Source of the DNA: Novosphingobium sp. CF614
Lineage (GTDB): Bacteria; Pseudomonadota; Alphaproteobacteria; Sphingomonadales; Sphingomonadaceae
Direction of reading: 5' to 3'
Length of the DNA: 59,741 nucleotides
Assembly (NCBI RefSeq): GCF_900113255.1
Contig: NZ_FOOR01000019.1
Span: 1-59,741, forward strand
A model generated the notes under the pieces. It searched no databases. It worked only from the letters and a program-made list of their open reading frames with translations, and was not told the DNA's origin. The translations under genes and the position numbers were made by a program. Below are positions 26,958-35,460 of the stretch, in pieces (within the stretch, counting starts at the first letter, position 1; every line of letters begins with the position of its first letter).

Positions 26958-29900
26958 ATGCGAAAAAGGGCCTGGTTCTTCTCCTGCATCATCGGTTTCC
27001 TGGCGCTTGCGCGCGCAAGCGCCCAGCCGGGAGATTTGCCACGACCGATGTTGAGCCAGCCTTCCCTTTCGCCGGACGGCAAGGTGATCGCCTTCATCTC
27101 GGGCGGCGATATCTGGGAAGTTCCGGCCGAAGGCGGCACCGCCCGCCTTCTGCTGTCCGATCCGGCCACGGAAGCCCAGCCGCTATATTCTCCGGACGGA
27201 CGCAAGATCGCCTTCACATCCACGCGCGGCGGCAATCCGAATATCCATGTCCTCGATCTTCAGAGCCGCAAGATCACCAGAATCACATGGGCGGAGGCGG
27301 ACGAGGAGCTGGACGGCTGGTCGGCCGACGGTCGATGGATCTATTTTTCCTCGACCGCCGGGGAAACGGGCCGGCCCACCGATATCTTTCGTGTTTCGGC
27401 AAGCGGCGGAACGCCGATGCCGGTGAGCGATGAAGTCTACCTGCCCGAATACCAGGGCGCGCCCGCACCCGACGGCAGGTCGATGCTGCTCGTCGCGCGC
27501 GGGATCAGCAGCACGCAATGGTGGCGCAACGGCCATTCGCATATCGACCAGAGCGAAATCTGGCTCGAAACCACGGATGGCGCCAAGTCCTATCGCAAGC
27601 TACTGGCCCAGGGCGCGAAAAACGCCTGGCCGGCCTGGTTGCCGGACGGCCGCGATTTCATCTTCATGAGCGACGCGGGCGGCGTGGAAAATCTGTGGCG
27701 CATGGATGCGGCGCCGGGCGCGCAACCCCGGCAACTGACGCGGTTCACCAATGGCAGGCTGCTTTTCCCGCGTCTTTCGATGGACGGGAAGACCGCCTTG
27801 TTCGAGCGTGACATGGCGGTGTGGAAGCTGGACCTTGCCACCAACGCCGCCACGCCGGTGCCGATCAGCTTGCGCGGCGCACCCGCGCAAGTCGGCGTTC
27901 GGCATGAAGTGCTGAGCAATTATTCGTCACTGGCGCTTTCGCCCGACGGCAAGAAGCTGGCACTGATCGGACATGGCGAGATCTTCGTGGCGCCGGCGAC
28001 GGACGGCGGCCCGGCGAAAAGGCTGACGCACAGCCCTGGCGCGGAGGATGGCGTCGTCTGGTCGCCCGATTCCCGGCACCTGCTTTACGTTACGCCGCGC
28101 GGCCTGGATGTCCTGCTGGCCGAGGCGGACGCCATAACCGGCGAGGAAGTGCTGCTCACGCACGAGGGCATCGCCTCCTCCCCCGCCTATGCGCCCGATG
28201 GCCGATCGGCGAGCTACGTGCTCGACGAGAAGGAACTCCACGTCACCTCGCTGCCGCATCAGGGCCGCGCTCCCGCCAGTCGCAAACTCTACGCGGGGCC
28301 GCTCGGCACCGGATTTGGCGGTCCGGCTCCCGTCTGGTCGCCCGACAGCCAGCATATCGCCTTTCCCGTCGTCGATGCCCGTTCCTTCACCAACGTCTTC
28401 ATCGCACCGGCAGGAGGAGGCCCCGCGCGGCAGGCAAGCTTCTTGGCCAATGGCGAGATGGGACAGATCACCTGGGCTCCCGATGGCCGCTACATTCTGT
28501 TCGACAGCGCGCAAAGGACGGAAAATTCCCGGATCTTCCGTATCGATCTGTTGCCGCAGCTCCCCAGGTTTCGCGAAGACAAGCTGGCGGAGCTCTTCGC
28601 CAGCGAAATCCCGCTGGACGACGACGCCAACCAGGAAACGGCCAAGAATAAAGGACAGCCCGATCGATCCCCATCGCCATCCGCCCAGGCAAAGTCCGCA
28701 CCGCGCGACGTCAGGATCGATTGGAACGGCATCAGGCTGCGGGCGAATTCGCTTCCCATCGGCCTTGACGCCGATGCGCCGTTGATAAGCCAAGATGGCA
28801 AGACCCTGGTTTTCCGGGCGCGAGAGGCCGGCCGGCAGAATTTCTACAGCTATTCTCTGGACGAACTGGCGAAGGACAGGCCGGTCCCCGTGCAGATCAC
28901 ATCGACCGACCGGCAAAAAAACGCGTTCGGCTTGTCACCCGATGGCAAGATCCTGTTCTATCTCGACGGCGGCGTGCCGATTGCGACTCCTGTCGCGACG
29001 CCCGACGCCAAGCCGATCACCATCACTGCGGAGATGGACATCGACTTCGCGGCGGAACGGCAGGCAGTGTTCGACGAGGCGTGGCTGACGCTCGACCGCC
29101 ATCTTTTCGATCCGAACTTCGGCGGCAAGGACTGGACGGCGCTGCGCCAGCGCTTCCAGCCCTATGTCTCGGCCGCTGCGACACCCGACGATCTCCGCAG
29201 GATCATCGGACTGATGATCGGCGAACTCAACATCTCGCATTCCGGCATCGCCTCTCCGGAACGCGGCTACGGATCCGTTCCCCGGGGGCGAGTGGGCGAC
29301 CTTGGGCTTCGTTTCGATCCGGCGGCCCATGCATCGGGCAAGGGTCTGGTCATTTCCGCGATCGTCCCGCTCGGCCCGGCGGCGCTGCAGGATCGCATCA
29401 GGGTGGGCGACAGGCTGGTCAGCATCGATGGCGTGGCGCTCAATGAGCACAGCAACATCGACGCACTGCTGGAATACAAGGTCGGGAGCCAGGTGATGCT
29501 GGGCATTTCCGCGCCTTCCGGTCGGCGGTCCCTGCCTGTCCGGCCGATATCGGCCGCGACAGCTGCCGGCCTGCGATACCGCGAATGGGTCGAGCAGCGG
29601 CGTGCCCTGGTGGACCGGCTTTCGAGCGGCACGCTCGGCTATGTTCACATGTACAATATGTGGGACGATGCGCTCCCACAGCTCTATCTCGACATGGATT
29701 CGGACAATCAAGCCAAGCAAGGCATTGTTTTCGATATCCGCAACAATCTGGGCGGCTTCGCGAACGGCTATGCCCTCGATATGCTGGAGCGGCGCAATTA
29801 CCTGATGATGACGCCGCGCGGCCTGTTCGCCATGCCCGCCCGCCAGCGGCTCGGACAACGGGCGCTGGGCCTGCCCACGGTGTTGGTGACGAACGAAGCC

Positions 29901-30194
29901 TCGCTGTCGGATGCGGAGGATTTCACCGAGGGTTATCGCCGGCTGAAGCTCGGCAAGGTCGTGGGCCAGCCGACGGCGGGATGGATCATCTTCACCAGCA
30001 ACGTTACGCTCGTGGACGGATCGGTCCTGCGCGTGCCGCACACCCGGATTCAGGATGTCGAGGGTAACGACATGGAGATGGCGCCGCGTCCGGTCGACAT
30101 AACCGTGGAACAACCCGTCGGCGAAAGCCTCTCGGGCGGCGACGCGCAGCTTGAAGCGGCTGTAAATCAGTTGAGGCGACAACAGGCGGACTGA
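26958..30194 (+). CDS. Secreted Tricorn-like S41 protease
   Basis: A 1078-residue exported protease with a signal peptide (AWFFSCIIGFLALARASA). Two TolB/WD40-like propellers follow, rich in SPDGK and SPDSRH repeats (about residues 30-560). A linker leads to the S41 C-terminal-processing fold: a PDZ-like segment (about 780-850), FDIRNNLGG near residue 930, and the nucleophile Ser in TNEASLSDAEDF near residue 980. The order matches Tricorn-type peptidases, in which the propellers filter unfolded peptides. AAGGA (26943-26947) precedes the ATG by ten bases. It diverges from the ECF sigma factor gene and is followed 23 bases later by L-serine dehydratase, suggesting peptide breakdown coupled to serine use. 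Confidence 0.88.
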   Translation: MRKRAWFFSCIIGFLALARASAQPGDLPRPMLSQPSLSPDGKVIAFISGGDIWEVPAEGGTARLLLSDPATEAQPLYSPDGRKIAFTSTRGGNPNIHVLDLQSRKITRITWAEADEELDGWSADGRWIYFSSTAGETGRPTDIFRVSASGGTPMPVSDEVYLPEYQGAPAPDGRSMLLVARGISSTQWWRNGHSHIDQSEIWLETTDGAKSYRKLLAQGAKNAWPAWLPDGRDFIFMSDAGGVENLWRMDAAPGAQPRQLTRFTNGRLLFPRLSMDGKTALFERDMAVWKLDLATNAATPVPISLRGAPAQVGVRHEVLSNYSSLALSPDGKKLALIGHGEIFVAPATDGGPAKRLTHSPGAEDGVVWSPDSRHLLYVTPRGLDVLLAEADAITGEEVLLTHEGIASSPAYAPDGRSASYVLDEKELHVTSLPHQGRAPASRKLYAGPLGTGFGGPAPVWSPDSQHIAFPVVDARSFTNVFIAPAGGGPARQASFLANGEMGQITWAPDGRYILFDSAQRTENSRIFRIDLLPQLPRFREDKLAELFASEIPLDDDANQETAKNKGQPDRSPSPSAQAKSAPRDVRIDWNGIRLRANSLPIGLDADAPLISQDGKTLVFRAREAGRQNFYSYSLDELAKDRPVPVQITSTDRQKNAFGLSPDGKILFYLDGGVPIATPVATPDAKPITITAEMDIDFAAERQAVFDEAWLTLDRHLFDPNFGGKDWTALRQRFQPYVSAAATPDDLRRIIGLMIGELNISHSGIASPERGYGSVPRGRVGDLGLRFDPAAHASGKGLVISAIVPLGPAALQDRIRVGDRLVSIDGVALNEHSNIDALLEYKVGSQVMLGISAPSGRRSLPVRPISAATAAGLRYREWVEQRRALVDRLSSGTLGYVHMYNMWDDALPQLYLDMDSDNQAKQGIVFDIRNNLGGFANGYALDMLERRNYLMMTPRGLFAMPARQRLGQRALGLPTVLVTNEASLSDAEDFTEGYRRLKLGKVVGQPTAGWIIFTSNVTLVDGSVLRVPHTRIQDVEGNDMEMAPRPVDITVEQPVGESLSGGDAQLEAAVNQLRRQQAD

Positions 30195-30217
30195 GTGTTC
30201 GGGGGAAGTGGAACTGA

Positions 30218-31639
30218 GTGCCGATGCCCATTGATCCAGGAACCGACACCCGTCCGCGCACCCGATCGCGTATCGACAGCAGCCTCGCGATCAGCATCGC
30301 CGATCTGTTCACGATCGGAATTGGCCCGTCGAGTTCGCACACGGTCGGCCCGATGCGCGCGGCCCATGCCTTTGCCCACGTTGTCGCCAGGACGGGACGC
30401 ACGCCGACGCATATCCGGGTCGAACTGTTCGGCTCGCTCGCGCTGACCGGCCATGGCCACGCCACCGATCGCGCGATCCTGCTCGGGCTGGCCGGCGAGA
30501 CGCCCGAGGCGGTTGATCCAGCCCTGATCGCCGGGATTGTTGCCGAGATTTCCGCCACGCGGCGGATCGACACACCGGCCGGTCCGGTGGCTTTCGATCC
30601 CGAGGTGGATCTGCTGTTCCGCAAGGGCGAATTCCTCGAGGGCCATTCGAACGCGATCCGCTTCACGGCGAGGTTAGCGGATGGCGAGCCGATCGCGCAG
30701 GAATATCATTCGATCGGCGGCGGCGCGATCGTCGCGGTGGGCGCGCGGGCAGGCAGGCTCGGCCACAATATCGTGCAGCCACATCCCTTCTCGTCGGGGG
30801 CCGAGATGCTCAAGGTCGGCGAGGAGACCGGCCTGTCGATCGCCGCGATCGTGGCGCGCAACGAGACAGCGTGGCGGTCCGCCGCCGAGTCCGACGCATT
30901 GCTCGATCGAATCGCCGAGGTAATGAACGCCTCGATCGAGCGCGGCATGCGCGAGGAAGGGCTGCTGCCCGGCGGGCTCAAGGTGCGGCGCCGGGCCAAG
31001 GTGATCCATGCGCGGTTACGCGCGCAGCCGCCCGAGCAGCAGTTCGCCAGGGTGTTCGAATGGGTCAGCTTGTTCGCGCTCGCGGTGAACGAGGAAAATG
31101 CCGCTGGCGGCCGGGTAGTGACCGCTCCGACCAATGGTGCCGCCGGGGTCGTCCCGGCGGTAATCCGCTATTACCGAGATTTCATCCCCGGCGCCGATGC
31201 GCAGGGCGTGCGGACCTTCCTGCTCACCGCGTCCGCGATAGGCTTCCTTTACAAGAAGCGCGCGTCGATCTCGGCGGCCGAGATGGGCTGCCAGGGGGAA
31301 GTGGGGGTGGCGTGCTCGATGGCGGCGGCGGGGCTCGCCGCGGTGCTCGGCGGCACCAACGCCCAGATCGAGAACGCCGCCGAAATCGGCATGGAGCACA
31401 ATTTGGGATTGACCTGCGACCCGATCGGCGGCCTCGTCCAGATCCCCTGCATCGAGCGCAACACGATGGGCGCGGTCAAGGCGATCAACGCCGCCTATCT
31501 GGCGCTTCAGGGCGACGGCCGCCACCTGGTCAGCCTGGACGCCGTGATCGAGACCATGCGCCAGACCGGTGAGGACATGCACAGCCGCTACAAGGAAACG
31601 AGTCTCGGCGGCCTGGCGGTCAACGTGGTGGAATGCTGA
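30218..31639 (+). CDS. sdaA: L-serine ammonia-lyase, single-chain [4Fe-4S] type
   Basis: A 473-residue iron-sulfur L-serine dehydratase that turns L-serine into pyruvate and ammonia. The N-terminal beta domain begins with SIADLFTIGIGPSSSHTVGPM. Cluster ligands Cys358 (MGCQGE), Cys400 (LTCDPIGG) and Cys411 (IPCIER) are spaced 42 and 11 apart, and the protein ends in a C-terminal Cys473. As I recall, these spacings equal those of the type 2 Legionella enzyme, whose terminal Cys caps the cluster. GTG at 30218 has GGGGGAAG nine bases upstream; an ATG two codons later is possible. It follows the Tricorn-like protease by 23 bases and is probably co-transcribed, consuming serine released from peptides. 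Confidence 0.95.
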   Translation: MPMPIDPGTDTRPRTRSRIDSSLAISIADLFTIGIGPSSSHTVGPMRAAHAFAHVVARTGRTPTHIRVELFGSLALTGHGHATDRAILLGLAGETPEAVDPALIAGIVAEISATRRIDTPAGPVAFDPEVDLLFRKGEFLEGHSNAIRFTARLADGEPIAQEYHSIGGGAIVAVGARAGRLGHNIVQPHPFSSGAEMLKVGEETGLSIAAIVARNETAWRSAAESDALLDRIAEVMNASIERGMREEGLLPGGLKVRRRAKVIHARLRAQPPEQQFARVFEWVSLFALAVNEENAAGGRVVTAPTNGAAGVVPAVIRYYRDFIPGADAQGVRTFLLTASAIGFLYKKRASISAAEMGCQGEVGVACSMAAAGLAAVLGGTNAQIENAAEIGMEHNLGLTCDPIGGLVQIPCIERNTMGAVKAINAAYLALQGDGRHLVSLDAVIETMRQTGEDMHSRYKETSLGGLAVNVVEC

Positions 31640-31697
31640 AACCACACCAGGAGCCGATAGGTAATCAAAACGCGGCAAGTTCGATCATCGAGGATGG

Positions 31698-32234
31698 TCA
31701 ACGCCGCGCTTGCAGGATCGCCGGGGCGATCTGGCGGTTCGCCACTTCGCGCAGCACGAAACTGCTGCGGATGCGTGCGACATGCGGCAGGACCGAGAGC
31801 TCCTTGCGGTAGATCATGTCGTAGTCCTCCAGCGACTGGACATTCAGGATCATCAGGAAGTCGGTGTCGCCAGTGACGAAGGCGCAGAAACGCATCGAGG
31901 GGCTCTGCAGCACGGCGCGTTCGAAATCCTGCAGGACTTTTTCTGCCTGGGACACCAGCTCGATCGAAACCATGACGAGCGTGCCGTACCCAAGCGACCG
32001 CACGTCGAGGTTCGCCGAATAGTGCGTAATGTAGCCGGTCTCCTCCAGGATCTTGCGCCGTCGCGCCACGGCCGTGCTCGACAGATGCACGTTTTCTCCG
32101 AGCCATACGTCCGACGCCCGCCCTTCGGTGACGAGTGCCCGCATCAGGCGAAAGTCGGTTTCGTCGAGCTCATGCTGGACGGCACGGCTTCGTGCCGGAT
32201 CGAGCCAGGTCGATCTGCCGGAGGGCATGTCCAT
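31698..32234 (-). CDS. Lrp/AsnC-family transcriptional regulator
   Basis: A 178-residue regulator with an N-terminal helix-turn-helix (LDETDFRLMRALVTEG through HLSSTAVARRRKILEETGYI) and a C-terminal RAM/ACT-like amino-acid-binding domain (TLVMVSIELVSQAEKVLQDFE onward). The ATG at 32234 has AGGGGA nine bases upstream; a TTG at 32264 would add ten residues. It converges on the serine dehydratase gene and lies 84 bases downstream of the zinc protease on the same strand. A 7-bp inverted repeat in that gap may be its own operator. Lrp-type proteins often respond to an amino acid, so control of nearby peptide-use genes is plausible. Confidence 0.9.
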   Translation of the reverse strand: MDMPSGRSTWLDPARSRAVQHELDETDFRLMRALVTEGRASDVWLGENVHLSSTAVARRRKILEETGYITHYSANLDVRSLGYGTLVMVSIELVSQAEKVLQDFERAVLQSPSMRFCAFVTGDTDFLMILNVQSLEDYDMIYRKELSVLPHVARIRSSFVLREVANRQIAPAILQARR

Positions 32235-32252
32235 GTGCTTTGCGTCCCCTGT

Positions 32253-32269
32253 TTGGTTTTCCAAACCAA
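32253..32269. promoter_or_regulatory. Inverted repeat upstream of the Lrp gene
   Basis: TTGGTTT and AAACCAA form a perfect 7-bp inverted repeat around a TCC centre, 19 bases before the Lrp-type start codon. Size and position suit an autoregulatory operator. It falls between the zinc-protease stop and the Lrp start. Confidence 0.5.
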
Positions 32270-32318
32270 TAGTGCCGAAAGTTTTTGCAATTTCAAACGA
32301 AAGGACCGGATGGTGCGA

Positions 32319-34817
32319 TCACTCCGTCAATACGTCGTCGAACCATCCGGTATCGCCTATCGGCATGCCCGCCGGAATGTCGGGCGGCGGGCGGTGCTTC
32401 TTGTCGATTTCCGCTTCCAGACGCGCGGGATCGGAAAGGGTGCTCGCCATCGATACCTGCCACAACGCTTCTTCGGAATTTCGCCCTTCTTCGGAATTTC
32501 GCTGCGCCTTGGCGAAGGCGCTTGCAATCTCCTTGAGGAAACCGTCGAGCACTGCGGCAATGTCGGCAGGGGTCTCCGGATCGCGGGAGGCAGACGCGAT
32601 CGCCAGCAGCGTGGTCTGCGCTATCCGCCGCGCGACAGGACGGTCGTGCGCGCCGATTACCGGCCTCAGTTTGTCCAGCATCGTCATGACGCCGGGCTGC
32701 GCGGGGTCGTAGCCGTGCTGGATGTGCAGGCGCTTCAGGCGCGCGGGTGCGAGCAGGCTGTCGAGGCTGACCTGAGCAGCGACCTGGGTCGCCACCAGCG
32801 GATCGAACACGGCCGAACCGGCGCTAGCCAGCACTTCCGGCACGGCCTCCGCGTCGGCGCGCGCGCTCGTGCCGCTCGACAGTATCATCGACAGCCCGGC
32901 CGGCACGGTCAGCTCGCGTTCGGAGAGCGTCGCGACCAGTGCGTCGATGGCGGCGACCTGCTCCTGCGCCGGCACCGGGCTCGGCGCCGGCCGGCCGTCG
33001 CCCGCCACGGCATAGTCGTAGCGCACACCGCCCACCAGCTTGCCGGTAGCGTCGATCGAATAGCGGTGGAACAGCCAGATCGGCACGAATTTGCGGCGCA
33101 GGTTCGCAAGCGGATCCCCCGCCAGCAGCACGCGCGGCCCGAAGGTCTCCAAGGCGATGCGGCGGACCGCCAGGGTGTGGGCGAGATCGGCGGGGGTATC
33201 CTGCCCCTCGGTCCACATGTTGATCCCCGGCACGGCCAGGTCCGATGCGCGGCCGTCGATGTCCGTGCCGTAGATCAGGCCGGCCTTGTGCGCCGCATCG
33301 GCCTTCGCCGCTGCATCGGCGTCCGGATCCACTCCGGGTGCGGGCTGGCCGTAGAGCCAGTCGACGGTGAACTTGTCCCACTTGCCGATGCCGGACGCAT
33401 AGGCCTCGCTCAAGTCCAGCCGGCCGTCGACGATGCCGACCTTCGGCCCTGGGTAGTCCATCACCGATGCGCGGTCCTGAAGGCTGGCCATGAAGTTGTG
33501 GACGAAGCCGATCGAATGCCCCACCTCGTGCGCGCCGAGCTGGCTGATGCGGGCCAGTGCCGCGCGAACCGGATCGTTCGGCCCGCCGCTGCCGTTCTGC
33601 GCCGTTCCGACCAACCCTTCGAAGATGGTGATGTCCTGCCGCACACGCAGCGCGCCGAGCACCACGTTGCCCTTGATGATCTCGCCGGTGCGCGGATCGA
33701 TGACGCCGCCGCCGTAGGACCAGCTCCGGTTCTGGCGGTCCGTCCAGTTGACCACGTTGTAGCGCACATCCTGCGGATCGACGCCAGGCGGCAGGATGTC
33801 CACCTTGAACGCATCGATGAACCCCGCGGCATCGAAGGCATCGGCCCACCAGCGCACGCCGTCGGCCAGCGCGGTGCGGATGGGCTCGGGAGCGGCGCTG
33901 TCGATGTAGAAGACGATCGGCTTCTTTACCGGCGAGCGGGCGGCGGCGGGGTCCGTCTTTTCCAGGCGGAAACGGTTGGCGTATTCGACCAGCATCGGCG
34001 AGCCAAGCGGCGTGCCGAAGTCATAGACCTGCGTGGCATGGGAACCCGAGCGGATGTCGAAGCGGCGGGGGACGAAGCCGGGCTCGGGCAGCGCGACCAG
34101 CGAGGAATGAACCGTGAAGCTGACCGCGCGTCCCTCGGGCGCCAGAATGTCGAGTTCGGGCCCCGCGGAGTCGGCTGCAAAGGTCTGCACCGTTTCCAAC
34201 TCGATGTTCCGGGGGAAGACCTTGATCGAACCCGTATCAACGGCACTGAGCCTTTCGGAGAGCTTGTACCCCTTGGCCGCGGCGCCGATCGCCCCAGCCA
34301 GGTCCATGGCATCGGTCATGAGCAGCGGCGTGAAATCAACCTTGACCGGACCGATGGTGGTGGAATCGCCGACGATATCGAGCATGGCCACGGTACTGAA
34401 CGGAAAGCTCGCCTGCGCTCCCCTCTGCACGTTCGAATTGCCGCGCGCGCGGTAACGGGGATTTTCGAACACGACGGCGATCTTGCCGCCCAGGCGCCGG
34501 AAGGCGAGCACCTTTGTTTCCCCCTGCATGCCCCGGTCTATGCGCACGGATGCCGAACCGAGCCCGGTCTTGATCGCCTGGGTGAACAGGAAGCGTCCGG
34601 AAATGCCCTGCGCGTCGGGCGCGGGCAGGACCAGCAGAACTCTGCCGTTCTCGGCGTCCGTCTCGACTGGCAGCAGCGCGCCGTCGGGTGAAGCGGCCAC
34701 GCGTACCGGCGCGGCGAGCCCGGCCGTCGCCGGCAGCAGGGCAAGTGCCGAGACGGCAAGAAGCAGACGCTTCGACAGACGCCCTGCACGCGCCGGAATA
34801 GACATGAAGATGAGCAT
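32319..34817 (-). CDS. Exported zinc metalloprotease (DUF5117/DUF4953 type)
   Basis: An 832-residue secreted metalloprotease. The signal peptide is LSKRLLLAVSALALLPATAGLAA. A beta-rich N-terminal domain (about 35-270) precedes the catalytic part, whose zinc motif HEVGHSIGFVHNF is followed by SVMDYPGPK, the Met-turn typical of metzincin-like enzymes. The rest is helical. AGGAGG about ten bases upstream supports the ATG at 34817. Such proteins are common in sphingomonads and Bacteroidetes as cell-surface or periplasmic proteases. It is encoded back to back with a TonB receptor and M20 hydrolase pair, 643 bases away. The substrate is unknown. Confidence 0.88.
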   Translation of the reverse strand: MLIFMSIPARAGRLSKRLLLAVSALALLPATAGLAAPVRVAASPDGALLPVETDAENGRVLLVLPAPDAQGISGRFLFTQAIKTGLGSASVRIDRGMQGETKVLAFRRLGGKIAVVFENPRYRARGNSNVQRGAQASFPFSTVAMLDIVGDSTTIGPVKVDFTPLLMTDAMDLAGAIGAAAKGYKLSERLSAVDTGSIKVFPRNIELETVQTFAADSAGPELDILAPEGRAVSFTVHSSLVALPEPGFVPRRFDIRSGSHATQVYDFGTPLGSPMLVEYANRFRLEKTDPAAARSPVKKPIVFYIDSAAPEPIRTALADGVRWWADAFDAAGFIDAFKVDILPPGVDPQDVRYNVVNWTDRQNRSWSYGGGVIDPRTGEIIKGNVVLGALRVRQDITIFEGLVGTAQNGSGGPNDPVRAALARISQLGAHEVGHSIGFVHNFMASLQDRASVMDYPGPKVGIVDGRLDLSEAYASGIGKWDKFTVDWLYGQPAPGVDPDADAAAKADAAHKAGLIYGTDIDGRASDLAVPGINMWTEGQDTPADLAHTLAVRRIALETFGPRVLLAGDPLANLRRKFVPIWLFHRYSIDATGKLVGGVRYDYAVAGDGRPAPSPVPAQEQVAAIDALVATLSERELTVPAGLSMILSSGTSARADAEAVPEVLASAGSAVFDPLVATQVAAQVSLDSLLAPARLKRLHIQHGYDPAQPGVMTMLDKLRPVIGAHDRPVARRIAQTTLLAIASASRDPETPADIAAVLDGFLKEIASAFAKAQRNSEEGRNSEEALWQVSMASTLSDPARLEAEIDKKHRPPPDIPAGMPIGDTGWFDDVLTE

Positions 34818-35460
34818 CGGAAGTGTTCCTCCTGGCTGACTGTCCGGCGCGCCGGGCGCCCGGGCACGGCCGCTCGGCGCCGGTCTGCCCGCAGGGGCGG
34901 GCCTGCCCTGTCGCGACGCGGGAAGCTAACAGAAAACGCGGCGCAGCATCCCCGAACTTATCCCCCGCCGAATGCCTCCCGTTGATGCATTCCTGCTCGT
35001 TCGGCGTATTCGACGCAGGATTTCCCCACATCCGTGCCTTTACGGCAAAGAGCTTCAACGTCGCTCCGGCATGCTGCACCGCATTCCCGAATCGGTGCGG
35101 CGGTGCTCAGCGATAAAGTGCGTAGCTCGCAGACGGGACGCAGAAATCCTGCACAAGGAACAGGATGTATGGTGGATTCCGCTATTTTCGTGACCTCTTC
35201 TTGCCATCTTTCATGGGATCGCCCGCCGGCTTCCCGCTAAGATCGCAAACGTCCGCAGCGGCACCGACGGGGCCAGAACACCAAGGGCCGTTACGGAAGG
35301 ATAAGGCTTCGCCGTGAGCGGAGCGGGGATCGACAAGTCTGCAATCTGCGGATCGAACTTCGTGCCCGGCGCCGTGCCGGGGCGAACGGGCCCGAGCCTT
35401 GCCATCTCAAAGGGACGGGATGCCTGCGGCGGAAAAGGTTCAGCCGAAGGAGTTTTCGCG
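34818..35460. other. Long divergent intergenic region
   Basis: This 643-bp gap separates the zinc protease from the divergent TonB receptor. I see no gene, no conserved RNA and none of the operator motifs described elsewhere in the window. A small inverted repeat (ATCCTG and CAGGAT, near 35150) and a GC palindrome near 34848 are the only structures. Ribosome binding sites sit at both ends. Both promoters should lie here. Confidence 0.5.

Noticed and set aside
31710..34691. A 993-codon plus-strand open frame across the Lrp and zinc-protease genes
   Set aside because: It runs antisense across two well-supported genes and their gap, and shows no motif or signal.
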